Shown one piece after another: positions 48,876 to 60,054 of a DNA stretch of 64,000 bases. The stretch covers positions 56,582,663 through 56,646,662 of the forward strand of contig CM022950.1 in NCBI GenBank assembly GCA_012931725.1, written 5' to 3'. The position numbers were made by a program, and so were the translations under genes. This stretch comes from Litsea cubeba. Taxonomy: Eukaryota; Streptophyta; Magnoliopsida; Laurales; Lauraceae. Below the pieces are notes generated by a model, which saw nothing but the letters and a program-made list of their open reading frames with translations, was not told the origin of the DNA and made no database searches. Position 1 is the stretch's first letter. The number at the start of each line of letters is the position of its first letter.

Positions 48876-50272
48876 GAGAGGTGGGCTGTGAACACGTCAT
48901 CCCTAAAAAATCTCTCATTTCAAAGAAATATATAAGAAAAAGTGGGCCACCACACTCATCGAAAACAAATCTCCTCCCTAAATCTCCATTTCAATTATCT
49001 TCTCCAAATCACCTCCCTAAATCACTCCATTTCATTCAAAATTTTATAAAGATAACAAACTCACATCTTAATCATATCTCCTACAATTTCTCTAAACAAC
49101 CTCTTCCACCCTTATCACACCTATCCGTTCTCCACTTCTACCAAAAAGTTGATAATACCGTGGGATATTTCTTTCAAGTTAAAGACCATACAATGCTGCA
49201 TTTTTCTTTCTCTACAATGCCTTAAACTATATGACCTCCAATCCAAAAACGAGTTATACCTTTGGCTATGGCCTCCGATATTCCAAATGGGGAAGTTTTA
49301 CATGTTTTGTCTCATCCTTCTGTAAAGGCACAATAACTACATGATGTGAGTTTTGTTTTGTTTTTTTTTTCTTTTCCTCAGTTAGGTCTTGGATTGTGAT
49401 GAAAATTGAATAACAATTTATATGCTTTTATTAGGGTCATATTTAGCATCATCATCATGTCAAATGCATCTGATGCTATCCATATAAGTTTTCAATTTTG
49501 GTTCAAATCAGGGTCCTATATACAGGGCCAAAAACCAGACTATATCAGGCCATTAAAACAGCCCCTTCCATGATAAATTTAATGAAATATGTTTACAGTT
49601 GGTTTTCTTGTCATGCAAAACTGTGTTCTTATAATTGCATCAGCACAAGAGTTCTTCTTTAAAAAATATATATACATAAAAAATACAAAATTCTTTAAGG
49701 TGCCAATCACCTTGAGCTTGGATATTGCATAGATTTAATCTTCCTCTCCTAATATCCCTCTCATTTAAAGTGTCACATCTCAATTAAAATCTAAATTTAA
49801 CATCTCCTAAAATTTCTCTCTTAGTATCATTCAAATCTTTCCTAAAATTTAATTTTTTAATATCATTCAAGACTCCCTAAAATCTCTCTTAATATCACTC
49901 GAAAATTCAATAATTTGCAATCCTTCTTCTTCATTCTCTGGATACATATATCTTATTTATTTTTATCTTATTTTTTAATGATTAATTTTTACAGAAAATG
50001 ATTTGTGGATGGTGTGCAACCAGTGTAAAAAAAGAATTGAAAGTAAGTAAATATACGCTTATGAAGGAGCTTATATTATTACAATAACTTGCAATAATTT
50101 TTTTAGTGATTGTCTTGCTAGCACTCATCATTACAGTTGCTTTTCTTCTTTGTCCAAAGACATGTCCTAAATTTATTTATTTTTATTTTTAATAATATTT
50201 AAAAAATACTAATTTTAATTTATTTTTTATGTTTATTTACTGCCCGAACTAAGCACGTGCGTTTGTTGCTAG
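48876..50272 (+). mobile_element. Non-autonomous Helitron N2 (5' end lost)
   Basis: It begins within the body motif GAGAGGTGGGCTGTGA and lacks the TATATATTAAAGC start. It ends in a decayed hairpin (GCCCGAACTAAGCACGTGC) and GTTTGTTGCTAG at 50261-50272. AT-rich; the small ORFs have no domains. Confidence 0.72.
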
Positions 50273-51920
50273 TATATATTAAAGCAAAAGGGTTGTGGGC
50301 TGTGAGGGATGCCACCTCATCCCTAAAAAGTCTATCCTTTCAGAGAAATATGCACAAAAATCCTACATTATTTTAAGCTGACACCCCACTTTGAGCTACT
50401 CTTTCTCTCCTAAAACCTCTCTCATGAGAGATTTTTATGAACGTTTGAATTTGAGTCCTATTTCTTGCCATTATCCAAAATTATAAGCAAATCTTTACAG
50501 TCGGTTTGTTTTCTTTTCCTTAGATCTTCAATCATTAATGGGTCCCATGTTAAATATGTTTTGTTGGCCCTACCGATGAATTTAAATCCAAGCCGTTGCT
50601 CCTTTACCTTCCTTTCAATTTTGTTCCTCAAATGGATGGTTCCAGTAGTGGGCACCAGTTCGTATTAAATATATTTTAAGATTGGACCACCGTATTGAAT
50701 GAAATCCCAATGGCCTTCTCTTAACCCCTTTTTTCTAAGAGTAGGCCCCACTGATGGAGGGAGGCAAGGCTGTTGGTCGTTGTCTGGTTTCTTAATGGAT
50801 GCAAATCAATTAATGGGCCCCGCACATTTAACTTATTTCTGCAGGGGGAGCCACTTATGGATTAATATAGCTCCTTTACTCTCCTTTCAGTTTTTTTTCC
50901 CAAATGGATGGTTCCAGTAGTGGGCATCAGTTCGTATTAAATATATTTCAAGATTGGACTCCAGTATTGGATGAAATCCCAATGGCGTTCTCTTAACCTC
51001 TTTTTTCCAAGAGTGGGCCCCACTGATGGAGGGAGGCTAGCCCCGTTGTCTGGTTTCTTAATGGATGTAAATCAATTAGTGGAGCCCGCACATTTAACTT
51101 ATTTTTGCAGTAGGACCCACTCATGGATTATGCATAGATATTAGTTTTCTAGGTCAATATGTATTCATAGTGGGCAATAAGACTGGATTGGTTCATACAC
51201 AAGCTTAATTTCTTTAATAATTGTTAGGATGTCATTTGTGTGCACATGAATTAGAACTATTAGAAACATACTATGATGACTCATATCTAAATCCACGTAC
51301 ACTCATCCCATGCAATGTACATCTTTTATATTTGTTTTTCTTCTCTCACACTTGTTCGCCCCCCTCTCTTTCAAATTTTTTTTATACTATCAATCATCTG
51401 TGGGGGCCAATTGTTCCATCACCATAAATCCAGATGTGGTGTGTGGCCCATTGAGGATGAAATTATTTGATTTCCATTTCATTTATTCTCATCTTCCCTT
51501 TTTTCTTCTTTGGATGCAGAGCCATCAGTGGGTCCCATACGTTAAAAACATTTCAATGGTAGCCCCCATTGATGAATCAAACACGTTAATCTTTTTATCC
51601 CTTTCTTTTGGTTCTTTTTAGTAGATGTAGATCCATCCGATTTGTTTTCTTTTCTTATATTTTCAATCATCAATGGTATAATATACCCGTAAATGAGATG
51701 GTCGTAATGGTCAATGCCTTTAAATTCAAGGGGTCATCGTGTTATGTAAATTTACTTTATTTTATATTTATTTTCATACATAGAAACTTTTTTATTATTC
51801 AAAGATAATAAAAAAAACTTATTTTATATTTATTTTATCTTAACAATATTTCAAAAGAATTCTTAAATTTTAATATATTTTGATTTTTTGCCCGGGCTTA
51901 GCACGGGCGTTTGTTGCTAG
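50273..51920 (+). mobile_element. Non-autonomous Helitron N3
   Basis: Start TATATATTAAAGCAAAAGGG directly follows the CTAG of N2. The end has hairpin GCCCGGGCTTAGCACGGGC (51890-51908) and GTTTGTTGCTAG. It contains a 272-bp tandem duplication. No coding domains. Confidence 0.8.
50598..51140. repeat. 272-bp imperfect tandem duplication in N3
   Basis: The segment from GCTCCTTTACC through CAAATGGATGGTTCCAGTAG, GGCCCCACTGATGGAGGGAG and CGCACATTTAACTTATTT is repeated with about 10% visible differences (AAATGGATGG at 50630 and 50902). Confidence 0.85.
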
Positions 51921-54663
51921 TATATATATTAAAGCAAATTGACTTTTTTATAGGGCGTGAGGAACGAGTGGGGAGGTTTCAAATTGACTTATAGGGTCCC
52001 TTTCCTAATTGAATTAGGAAACACTATGGATTAGATTTATAAACCACTTTATTATTATTATATCTATATTACTAAAGGGATGTATACACTTCCTCACATG
52101 AAGACACGTGGCGCAACCTCAAATTTTTTTACAATGTCATTTCCGGAGTTGCCCTTATCCCTAAAATCTAAATATCTATTACACACTCAAAAGACCTAAA
52201 ATCTCTCCATCAACAATCATCTTCCACTCAAAAGCCTAAAATCTCTCAATGAGATCCCTAAATAAGCCAACACACCAGATGTGCTAAATTTATATCGATC
52301 AATTCATGGATCCCGGCCCGCATCATTTGATTTTATGGATGGTTAGAAAAAAATGGTGGACCCCATTCATCTGGGTCCCACTTAGAAATATTTGGTCAAT
52401 TTGTTAGGTCTATGATCATTTGATCCTTTGATCTTTCTTAATCAATTCATGGGTCCCATCCCGCATAATATGATTTTATGGACGGTTAGAATAGAGATGG
52501 TTAAAATAGAGATGGTGGACCCCATTCATTTGGGGGGTTTCACTTAAATAGGTTAGGTATGGTCAATTTGTGAGGTCTATGATCATTTGATCCTTTGACC
52601 TTTATCAGACAATTCATGGGTCCCAGCCCGCATCATATGATTTTATGAACGGTTAGAATATAGATGGTGGACTTCATTCATCTTTGCGGGTCCCACTTAA
52701 ATAAATTAGGTTTGGTCAATTTATGAGGTCTATGATCATTTGAACTTTATCAATCAATTCATGGGTCCCGGCCCGCATCATATGACTTTATGGACGGTTA
52801 GAATAGAGATGGTGGACCCCATTCATCTGGGTCTCACTTAAACATATTTGATCAATTTGTTAGGTCTACGATCATTTGATCATTTGATCGTTTTAAATCA
52901 ATTCATGGGTCCCATCCTGTATAATATGGTTTTATAGACGGTTAGAATAAAGATGGTGGACCCCATTCATCTGGGGGTTCCGCTTATATAGGTTAGGTTT
53001 GGTCAATTTGTGAGGTCTATGATCATTTAATAATTTGATCATTATCAAGCAATTCACGGGTCCCAGCACGCATCAGATTATTTCATGGATGGTTAGAATA
53101 TAGATGGTGGACCCCATTCATCTTGGGGGTCCCACTTAAATAGGTCAGGTTTAGTCAATTTGAGAGGTCTATGATCATTTGATCTTTATCAATCAATTCA
53201 TAGGTCTCGGCCCGCATCATTTGATTTTATGGACGGTTATAATAAAAATGGTGGACCCCATTCATCTGGGACCCACTTAAAAATATTTAGTCAATTTGTT
53301 AGGTCTATGATCATTTGATCTTTCTTAATCAATTCATGGGTCGCATTCCGCATAATATGGTTTTATAGACGGTTAGAATAGAGATGGTGGACCCCATTCA
53401 TCTGGGGGTCCCACTTAAATAGGTTAGTTTGGTCAATTTGTGAGGTCTATGATCATTTGATCTTTATCAAGCAATTCATGGGTCCCAGCCCGCATCATAT
53501 GGTTTTATGGACGGTTAGAATATAGATGGTGGACCCCATTCATCTTGGGGGTCCCACTTAAATAGGCTAGGTTTGGTCAGTTTGAGAGGTTTATGATCAT
53601 TTCATCATTTGATCTTTATCAATCAATTCATGGGTGCCGGCCCGCATCATATGATTTTATGGACGGTTAGAATAGAGATGGTGGACCCCATTCATCTAAG
53701 TCTCACTTAAATATATTAGGTCAATTTGTTATGTCTGCGATCATTTGATCCTTTTATATTTCTTAATCAATTCATGGGTCCCATCCCGCATAATATGGTT
53801 TTATGGACGGTTAGAATAGAGATGGTGAACCCCATTCATCTGGGGGGTCCCACTTAAATAGGTTAGGTTTGGTCGATTTGTGAGGTCTATGGTCATTTGA
53901 TCATTTGATCCTTATCAAACAATTCATGGGTCCCAGACCGCATCATATGGTTTTATGGACGGTTAGAATATAGATGGTGGACCCCATTCATCTTGGGGGT
54001 CCCACTTAAATAGGCTAGGTTTGGTCAATTTGAGAGGTTTATGATCATTTCATCATTTGATCTTTATCAATCAATTAATGGGTCCCGACCCGCATCATTT
54101 GATTTTATGGACGGTTAGAATAAAGATGGTGGACCCAATTATATGGGTCCCACTTAAATATATTAGGTCAATTTGTTAGGTCTACGATCATTTGATCCTT
54201 TGATCTTTCTTAATCAATTCATGGGTCCCATCCCGCATAATATGGTTTTATGGGCAGTTAGAATATAGATGGTGGACCCCATTCATCTTGGGGTTCACAC
54301 TTAAATAGGTTAGGTTTGGTCAATTTGTGAGGTCTATGATCATTTGATCCTTATCAAGCAATTCATGGGTCCCAGCCCGCATCATATGGTTTTATGGACG
54401 ATTAGAATATAGATGGTAGACCCCATTCATCTTGGGGGTCCCACTTAAATATATGAGGTCAATTTGTTAGGTCTATGATCATTTGATCTTTTTTAATCAA
54501 TTCATGCCTCACCTAAAGAATAAAACATTTGGAAAAAATATAAAGATCAAATTAGCAACAAAAAAAAGGACTCACAAGTTTACTAATTAATAAATTTATT
54601 AAAAATAATTCATATCATTCTGTGCACTTGGTGGTTTCGTGGTTATCCACTGGGTTTTGCTAG
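51921..54663 (+). mobile_element. Non-autonomous Helitron N4 carrying the higher-order tandem array
   Basis: It starts TATATATATTAAAGCAAA after the CTAG of N3. At 51937-52062 it carries the same 126-130 bp that precede the large Helitron, then a second TC start TCTATATTACTAAAGGG at 52063. It ends GGGTTTTGCTAG (54652-54663), homologous to the large Helitron's end, with a decayed hairpin. It may therefore be one Helitron inside another, or a chimera. Confidence 0.72.
52300..54497. repeat. 15-monomer tandem array with a three-monomer higher-order period
   Basis: Monomers of 136-167 bp start CAATTCATGGGTCCC at 52300, 52443, 52610, 52755, 52899, 53050, 53194, 53330, 53472, 53624, 53768, 53920, 54072, 54215 and 54359. 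The bases after that start alternate strictly: GG/GACCCGCATC, then ATCCCGCATAATATGG, then AGCCCGCATCATATGG, five times over (trimer of about 426-455 bp). Other positions track the same order: the third type has CATCTTGGGGG and the first lacks TAGGTTAGG. There is no coding potential. Confidence 0.93.
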
Positions 54664-55444
54664 TATATATTAAAGCAAAGGGGGAGGTGGTCTGTAAGGG
54701 GTGCCACCTCATCCCTAAAATGTCTATCCTTTTAGAAAAATACTTATAAAATCACACAGAGCTTTTGGTGTGAGAGGTGGGCTGTGAGGGGTGTCACGTC
54801 ATCCCTAAAAAGTCTCTCCTTTCAAAAAAATATATAAGAAAAAGTGGGCCACCACACTCATCTAAAACAAATCTCCTCCCTAAATCTCCATTTCAATTAT
54901 CTTTTCCAAATCACCTCCCTAAATCTCTCCATTTCATTCAAAAAAATTTATATAGATATCCTTATCACTCCTATCCTTTCTCCACTTCTACCAAGAAGTT
55001 GATAATACCGTGGGATATTTCTTTCAAGTTAATGACCAGACAAACAAGGCCACCTTTAAACACATCATGATGCTCCTTAATGAATTAGGATAAGATGCTC
55101 ACTTTTAAATATTACATCATATGACCCCACCAATGCTCCTTAGAACACCACATCAACAAGGGCCTACTGACTAAATATTCAATTGGACACACCTTTAGAT
55201 ATTTGGATATGGGCATATCTTGTGTAATGGTCACTGCCTTTAAATTCAAGAGGGCGTTATGTTATGTAAGTTTACTTCTGATTTTATATTTATTTTCATT
55301 ACATGTTAAAATATTCTAATATTCAAAGATAATAAATTTATTTCTTTTAGACTTATTTTATCTTAATAATATTTTAAAATAATTCTTAAAATTTTAATAT
55401 ATTTTTACTTTTGGCCCGGGCTTAGCACGGGCGTTTGGTGCTAG
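54664..55444 (+). mobile_element. Non-autonomous Helitron N5
   Basis: Start TATATATTAAAGCAAAGGGG abuts the CTAG of N4. End: hairpin GCCCGGGCTTAGCACGGGC (55414-55432), GTTTGGTG, CTAG, then T. It is a short deletion derivative of the N1/N2 type; 55040-55225 is homologous to part of N1. The body motif GGTGGGCTGTGAGGGGTG is present twice near the 5' end. Confidence 0.8.
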
Positions 55445-57469
55445 TTCTAATATAAACATATCCCACCTTGACAATGATTTTCTTAACTAGCTTTTCTTCT
55501 TCCTTTAGGAGGGGCCCTCTGGTGATTTTACATTTAAAATAAAGTGCAGTAAAGCATAAATCAAGAGAGAATAAATTATAATGGGGTTATAATGATATTT
55601 TATTTTTAGTTGTTTGGTATGGAATCTTTCTGACTTTTTGTATAGAAAATTGAAGCTTTTTTGTCTTTTAATGGAGAAATGAGGTTGCTTCTTATCTTCT
55701 TTTTTTTTTTTTTTAAATGGAAGGAATTTTGAATTAAAGTGTTATTGATGTGACCACTTGTCTGAAAAATGGAGGCTTTACTTGACTTTTACTAATCTAG
55801 TAAAGTGCCAAATGGGAGTCTATGGTCCCTTTTGGTTTTTGGACAAAAACCCCAGCCCCATGTCATCGATCCTTGGCCCCACACATGATGCAAAGTGCAA
55901 ATCCATGGACAAACCCCCGTCTCTTTTTTTTATTTATTATTGTTGTTTATTATGAACTAATTCCTAATTATTCTATGTAACCAAATCTTTGTATAGATCT
56001 TAGCAATATTTTTCATGGGGCATATTCTTACATAAACATGCACTATTTTAAGTCTATAATATAATTTCTTTATTAAATAGTGAATTACTTTTTAAAACCA
56101 AATAAAAGTAATTATTATACTATAACTTTTTCCTCCCGTCCCCAAAAACTCTTTTTTTTTTCAGACATTCTCCAAGTTAGGGGAAATGACAAAATAACCC
56201 AAATTTATGTGATTTTGCCGTATCTTTTAATTTTATGCAATATGGTACAAAAGTTTCCCTTTCATACCGATCTAAACTATAGTTTGTTGATAAAATCAGA
56301 ATGGATGGGTCTTTTGGGTCATAGCTAATAAATGATGGGTGTCATGATAAAGGGTTAGTGTCCCGATGTTATAAATTCTTTGTGTGTTTTTTTTTTAAAC
56401 ATCACTTGAATACTTCATATAAACCTTTTTTTTTTTAATTTGGAACTATAACTTTACCTACTTGGAGGCTGTTTGGATTAATGGAAGATCCTGAATGGAA
56501 GAAAAGTTGGAATCCATAGGACTACCCTTCTAAATAACTTGTAAATAAATCGTAGAAATGAAAAAAATCTCGAAATTAATATGACCTAGCAATGGCCACA
56601 TTCTTATCTGATCATTTCTTGCAGAAGTTCACCAACCTTTGGAGAAGAGGGGAGCAGGAAGATAAGGAAAAAAAAAGGCTTTTCACGTTTTAAAGGATGC
56701 AGCAGAGGGTCGACATATTGAGGGTCTACGTTGACCCTAAAAAAAAAAGGTAAAAGAAAAAGGTTTTTTTTAGGCGGAAAGGCTTCTTTGGTGTGAGGTT
56801 TGCTTCTTTTTTTTTTTTTTTTAATCGTCTATAAGTTGAGTCGAATCTTTGTTTTAAGAAAAAATAAAAAATAAAATAAATGAAAAAAAGTTAGAACCTA
56901 TTTTGGTAGTAGATCAAAGTACTCTAGTTGGACCTAGTTCTGGAACCGGATTCAAGTCCTCATATCAAAACGGTCTAGAACTAACAACATAGGTTTTGAG
57001 TAAGAACCGTCTCATTTGCAACCCTATTTATAGTACGGCAAGGAAACGGAATGCTCTTAGCCACTCTACTTTCATCTCTCTTTTTAGTTTTATTTTTTTT
57101 TAACTTTCCTAAACTTCTTTATCATATACCTCTTCTTTAACTATCCTGTAGAATAACTAGGCAACTATTTTCACCCATAATACCGAAAATAATCACTATA
57201 GGAGTTGTGTATTAACTTTTTTACTTTTCAACAAATCTAGCGAGCTTAGGATGCCCAGGTACATGATCCTTAAAATCTTAACTACATCAGAAATAAATTT
57301 GACAGATAAAAAATGAATTATAAGATGCAATAATATAGAATAAGATGTGCATCCAGATATCATAGCAAATGAGTCGAGAATCCAAGTTGAAATAACAAAG
57401 TAATGGGAAAACAATTGAAGGAGGCAAGATATATAGAGCTAGTCAGCTAGGCCACCCAAATGTCTCTAG
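55445..57469. other. AT-rich intergenic DNA, nothing assigned
   Basis: Poly(T) and poly(A) tracts, no domain-bearing ORFs. GGCTGTTTGGATTAATGG at 56466 resembles a MITE end. The minus ORF at 57196-57414 shows no recognisable domain. Confidence 0.4.
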
Positions 57470-57800
57470 ATACATTTGGATAAATGAGGAGTAGAGTAAA
57501 ATAAAGTGGGGTGGAAGAAAAGTAGGTTGAAGTTAAAGTATAGTACTTCACTTCACTCTATTTGGATGCTTATTTTGAAGTTAAGGTTTGGAATAGAATC
57601 CACTTTTACTCAATGGAATATAAGTATTTAATTAGAACCTGTTTGGATAAATGAGGAGTGGAGTAAATTTTACATGAAAAGTGAAGTGGGTTGAAGTGGG
57701 TTGAAGTTAATTAAATTAACTTCACTTCACTCTGGTTGGTTGCTTTGTGTAAAGTGAAATCTAAAATACTTTGTATGTGTTTGGATACCTATGAGTAAAG
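57470..57800. repeat. Two adjacent MITE-like copies
   Basis: TTTGGATAAATGAGGAGTRGAG occurs at 57474 and 57644. Each is followed about 90 bp later by ACTTCACTTCACTCT, and the sequence finishes TGTGTTTGGATACCTATGAG. This suggests two related small non-autonomous elements side by side. Superfamily and TSD were not determined. Confidence 0.4.
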
Positions 57801-58734
57801 TAAAAATGGGAACACAGAGAAAAACAAGCTCTCTCTTCTATTCTCTCTCTGAACACTTCCTGGGATCGTTTCAACAGATCCTATATAATATTAAAACAGG
57901 GTTCACTTGGGATCAATTGGCATCAAAGGCTACAATCCATTATTCACACAAGAAAACTCACAGGTCATAATCAATTGGGCACTACTGATCTGGTAAGAAA
58001 CCTTGGTAAGATGATTTATATACCAATTTAATGGCAAAAGCAACTAATAGTGTCAATAAGCATAATCTGATCTAACGGTGCTCACACAAGTCTAATTAGG
58101 CCACGGCCATGTTAGAATGATCATGTGTCCCACAGAAGATAATTCAATCATTTTTTTTGGGAGAGGTTAGTGACTTGGCCAATGAAAGCGCCAAAAGAAC
58201 AAGAGTTGGATAGTGACCAGTCCCAGCTGGAAGCCTATAGAAAAGTAAAAAAAGGCTCAGGGAGATGAGACATAATTTATAATGGCCTATGTGCACTTCC
58301 AAAGCCTCGGTAGCCTTTTTCTCTGGAAGAGCAGGGTAGTATATATATAATCAGCTTTTATGCCTCTGTGATTTCTCACACCCATAAGCCATAACATGGT
58401 AAATAGCTAAAGCAAGGCCGAGGTATATACATGTTTCACAGAAACACATGAAAGCAGGCCCCGGTTTCTTCAGAGAGCACATATTCGTTCCCTCAAGCCA
58501 ACCTGAAATATCATTCCATCCAAAAAAACACTTTTGTACATCCCTACCAAGAGAGTGGATGTGTAGACATTATTACATACACACATATTCACATATAAAT
58601 GTGATTTAACAGAGTATGTGCTTAGAAATATAAATCCAAGTATGCTCACTTTATGTATGCATGTCTAAGAAACTGAGTTTTTGGCTCCTGTTTTGACCAA
58701 AAAAAAAAAAAAACACAAAAATAATAAAAATAAA
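57801..58734. other. AT-rich DNA, possible 3' flank of a minus-strand gene
   Basis: No coding domains. If the TGA-like exons at 58735-59979 are real, this could hold their 3' UTR, but nothing in the sequence proves it. Confidence 0.3.
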
Positions 58735-58952
58735 ATTCAGCTCCTGTAATAGTATTGAGGGGGAGATGGAGATTGGGGTGGCTGTTAAAATGGTGGCAAA
58801 GGATGGGCAGCTGATGTTGAAGTTGTGGTTGAGAATCCTGATGATGCTGCAGAAGAGAATAGTGGCATTGTAGTAGAGCCATGATGCATTTGCCATGACG
58901 AATTAGAGTGTGTCGGTGGAACAACTTCAACCCTCTTCTCTGTCATTCTTTC
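58735..58952 (-). pseudogene. Possible terminal exon of a TGA-like gene or remnant
   Basis: On the minus strand an acceptor-like site TACCATTGCAG precedes 58952. One frame reads ERMTEKRVEVVPPTHSNSSW and MPLFSSAASSGFSTTTSTSA, a Ser/Thr-rich, protein-like composition, to a TAA, then PPQSPSPPQYYY. However, joining in phase to the upstream exon (59916-59979) gives a stop after about seven codons. So this is either 3' UTR, an alternative frame or a decayed gene. No family is recognised from this part alone. Confidence 0.3.
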
Positions 58953-59915
58953 CTGCAATGGTAGTTGGCAATGTTATCTATTTGTAGGACCATACTACAA
59001 TCAAGATTTGATCTCTTCCTACTTCCCACCATTTTGTAATTAATTTTTTATAAAAAAGCGGAGATGAATTTTTTATCTACTCAATGAATGAGGTCCATGA
59101 TTTGTGGAAAGTTTTTTAGATGCACAAAGTTTTCCTTGATGGAAAATCTAACACATGGGTCTATGTTAGACATGTGGCTTGTGCAGTTGTGCATGCCACT
59201 AAAACTCATAAAATCACAATCTCATCCTCGTGTTTGAGATGATTTAAGAGTCTAATCCCATGAGGATGTAGAGAATCTGTCAGTCAGTTAGGATTGGATA
59301 AGGAAACATTTAATCACCTATAAATATGGATGAAAAACCTAGATTAAATAATCAACTCGACATTAACATGCTCTGCCTCCAATATTACCATTAGACCATG
59401 CATACACTGCTGGTTCACAGCTGCGATGAACCCATTCATACCATTAGTCTATAGTAGGTAACGAAAGATTGCCAATGGATAGGAAATTCCTATCGGACCT
59501 CTGATTCAAGGTGTGGCTCATTGGATTAAACATGATAAATGTCTTGAAGTGCATAACCAGTAATTCTTCTTGATAAATAAGCTATAAGAGAACTAAACTC
59601 CATTTGCTTAATTCCTTTATCAAAGGGGTACTTGAGGGGTGAAAGTGGAGCATTAGCTCAAATTCCTAGGATTTAATTTTAAGGAGTGCCAGTGGCCAAT
59701 CATTTACTATCAAAGGAAAGATTCCTTTGACGGTCCCTTACGGATCAACACTTGGATCTTTCACTCTTACCCCTTTCGATAGATCAACACTTGGATCTTT
59801 CACTGCTTAGGGAATTTTGGGAATTCAGTATCAATCAGGTAAGCAGACATTAAAATTTCACAATGCTCAGAGAAAAACATTTTTCAAAAAAAAGAAATAG
59901 GGAAGGTTTGCTTAC
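58953..59915. other. Non-coding DNA between the two possible exons
   Basis: AT-rich, intron-like. It contains a 23-bp direct repeat GATCAACACTTGGATCTTTC at 59742 and 59782. No other features. Confidence 0.35.
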
Positions 59916-59979
59916 CAGCCTGGCGCATGGTGTGAATCTGATTAATTCGATGAAGGGTCTGCTGCCTCAAGTTATCTCC
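59916..59979 (-). pseudogene. Possible exon with a TGA/DOG1-like motif
   Basis: The minus strand shows acceptor TCTAACAG, 64 bp, and donor GTAAG. The only open frame reads GDNLRQQTLHRINQIHTMRQ, close to the DNLRQQTLxxMHRILTTRQAAR stretch that ends the DOG1 domain of TGA-class bZIP transcription factors. The following ALLAIxxYFxRLRALSSLW block is not found next to it. No upstream bZIP or DOG1 exons were found before the element at 60055. I infer a gene fragment or the tail of an interrupted gene. Confidence 0.4.
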
Positions 59980-60054
59980 CTGTTAGACAACACCACCTTA
60001 TAATTAATTACATCTTTGTAGAGGTATGTGAATGCATAATTCATTTATATCTGT

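Noticed and set aside
52300..54497. CRISPR-like array
   Set aside because: Whole monomers of about 145 bp repeat with no unique spacers, and the DNA is from a plant nucleus.
52300..54497. Centromeric satellite
   Set aside because: The array is short, sits between Helitron ends, and nothing else here suggests a centromere; it remains possible that longer arrays exist elsewhere.
57196..57414. 72-residue minus-strand ORF
   Set aside because: Hydrophobic AT-rich composition, no domain and no supporting context. A plus-strand reading RYMILKILTTSEINLTDKK briefly suggested an mTERF tail but the rest did not fit.
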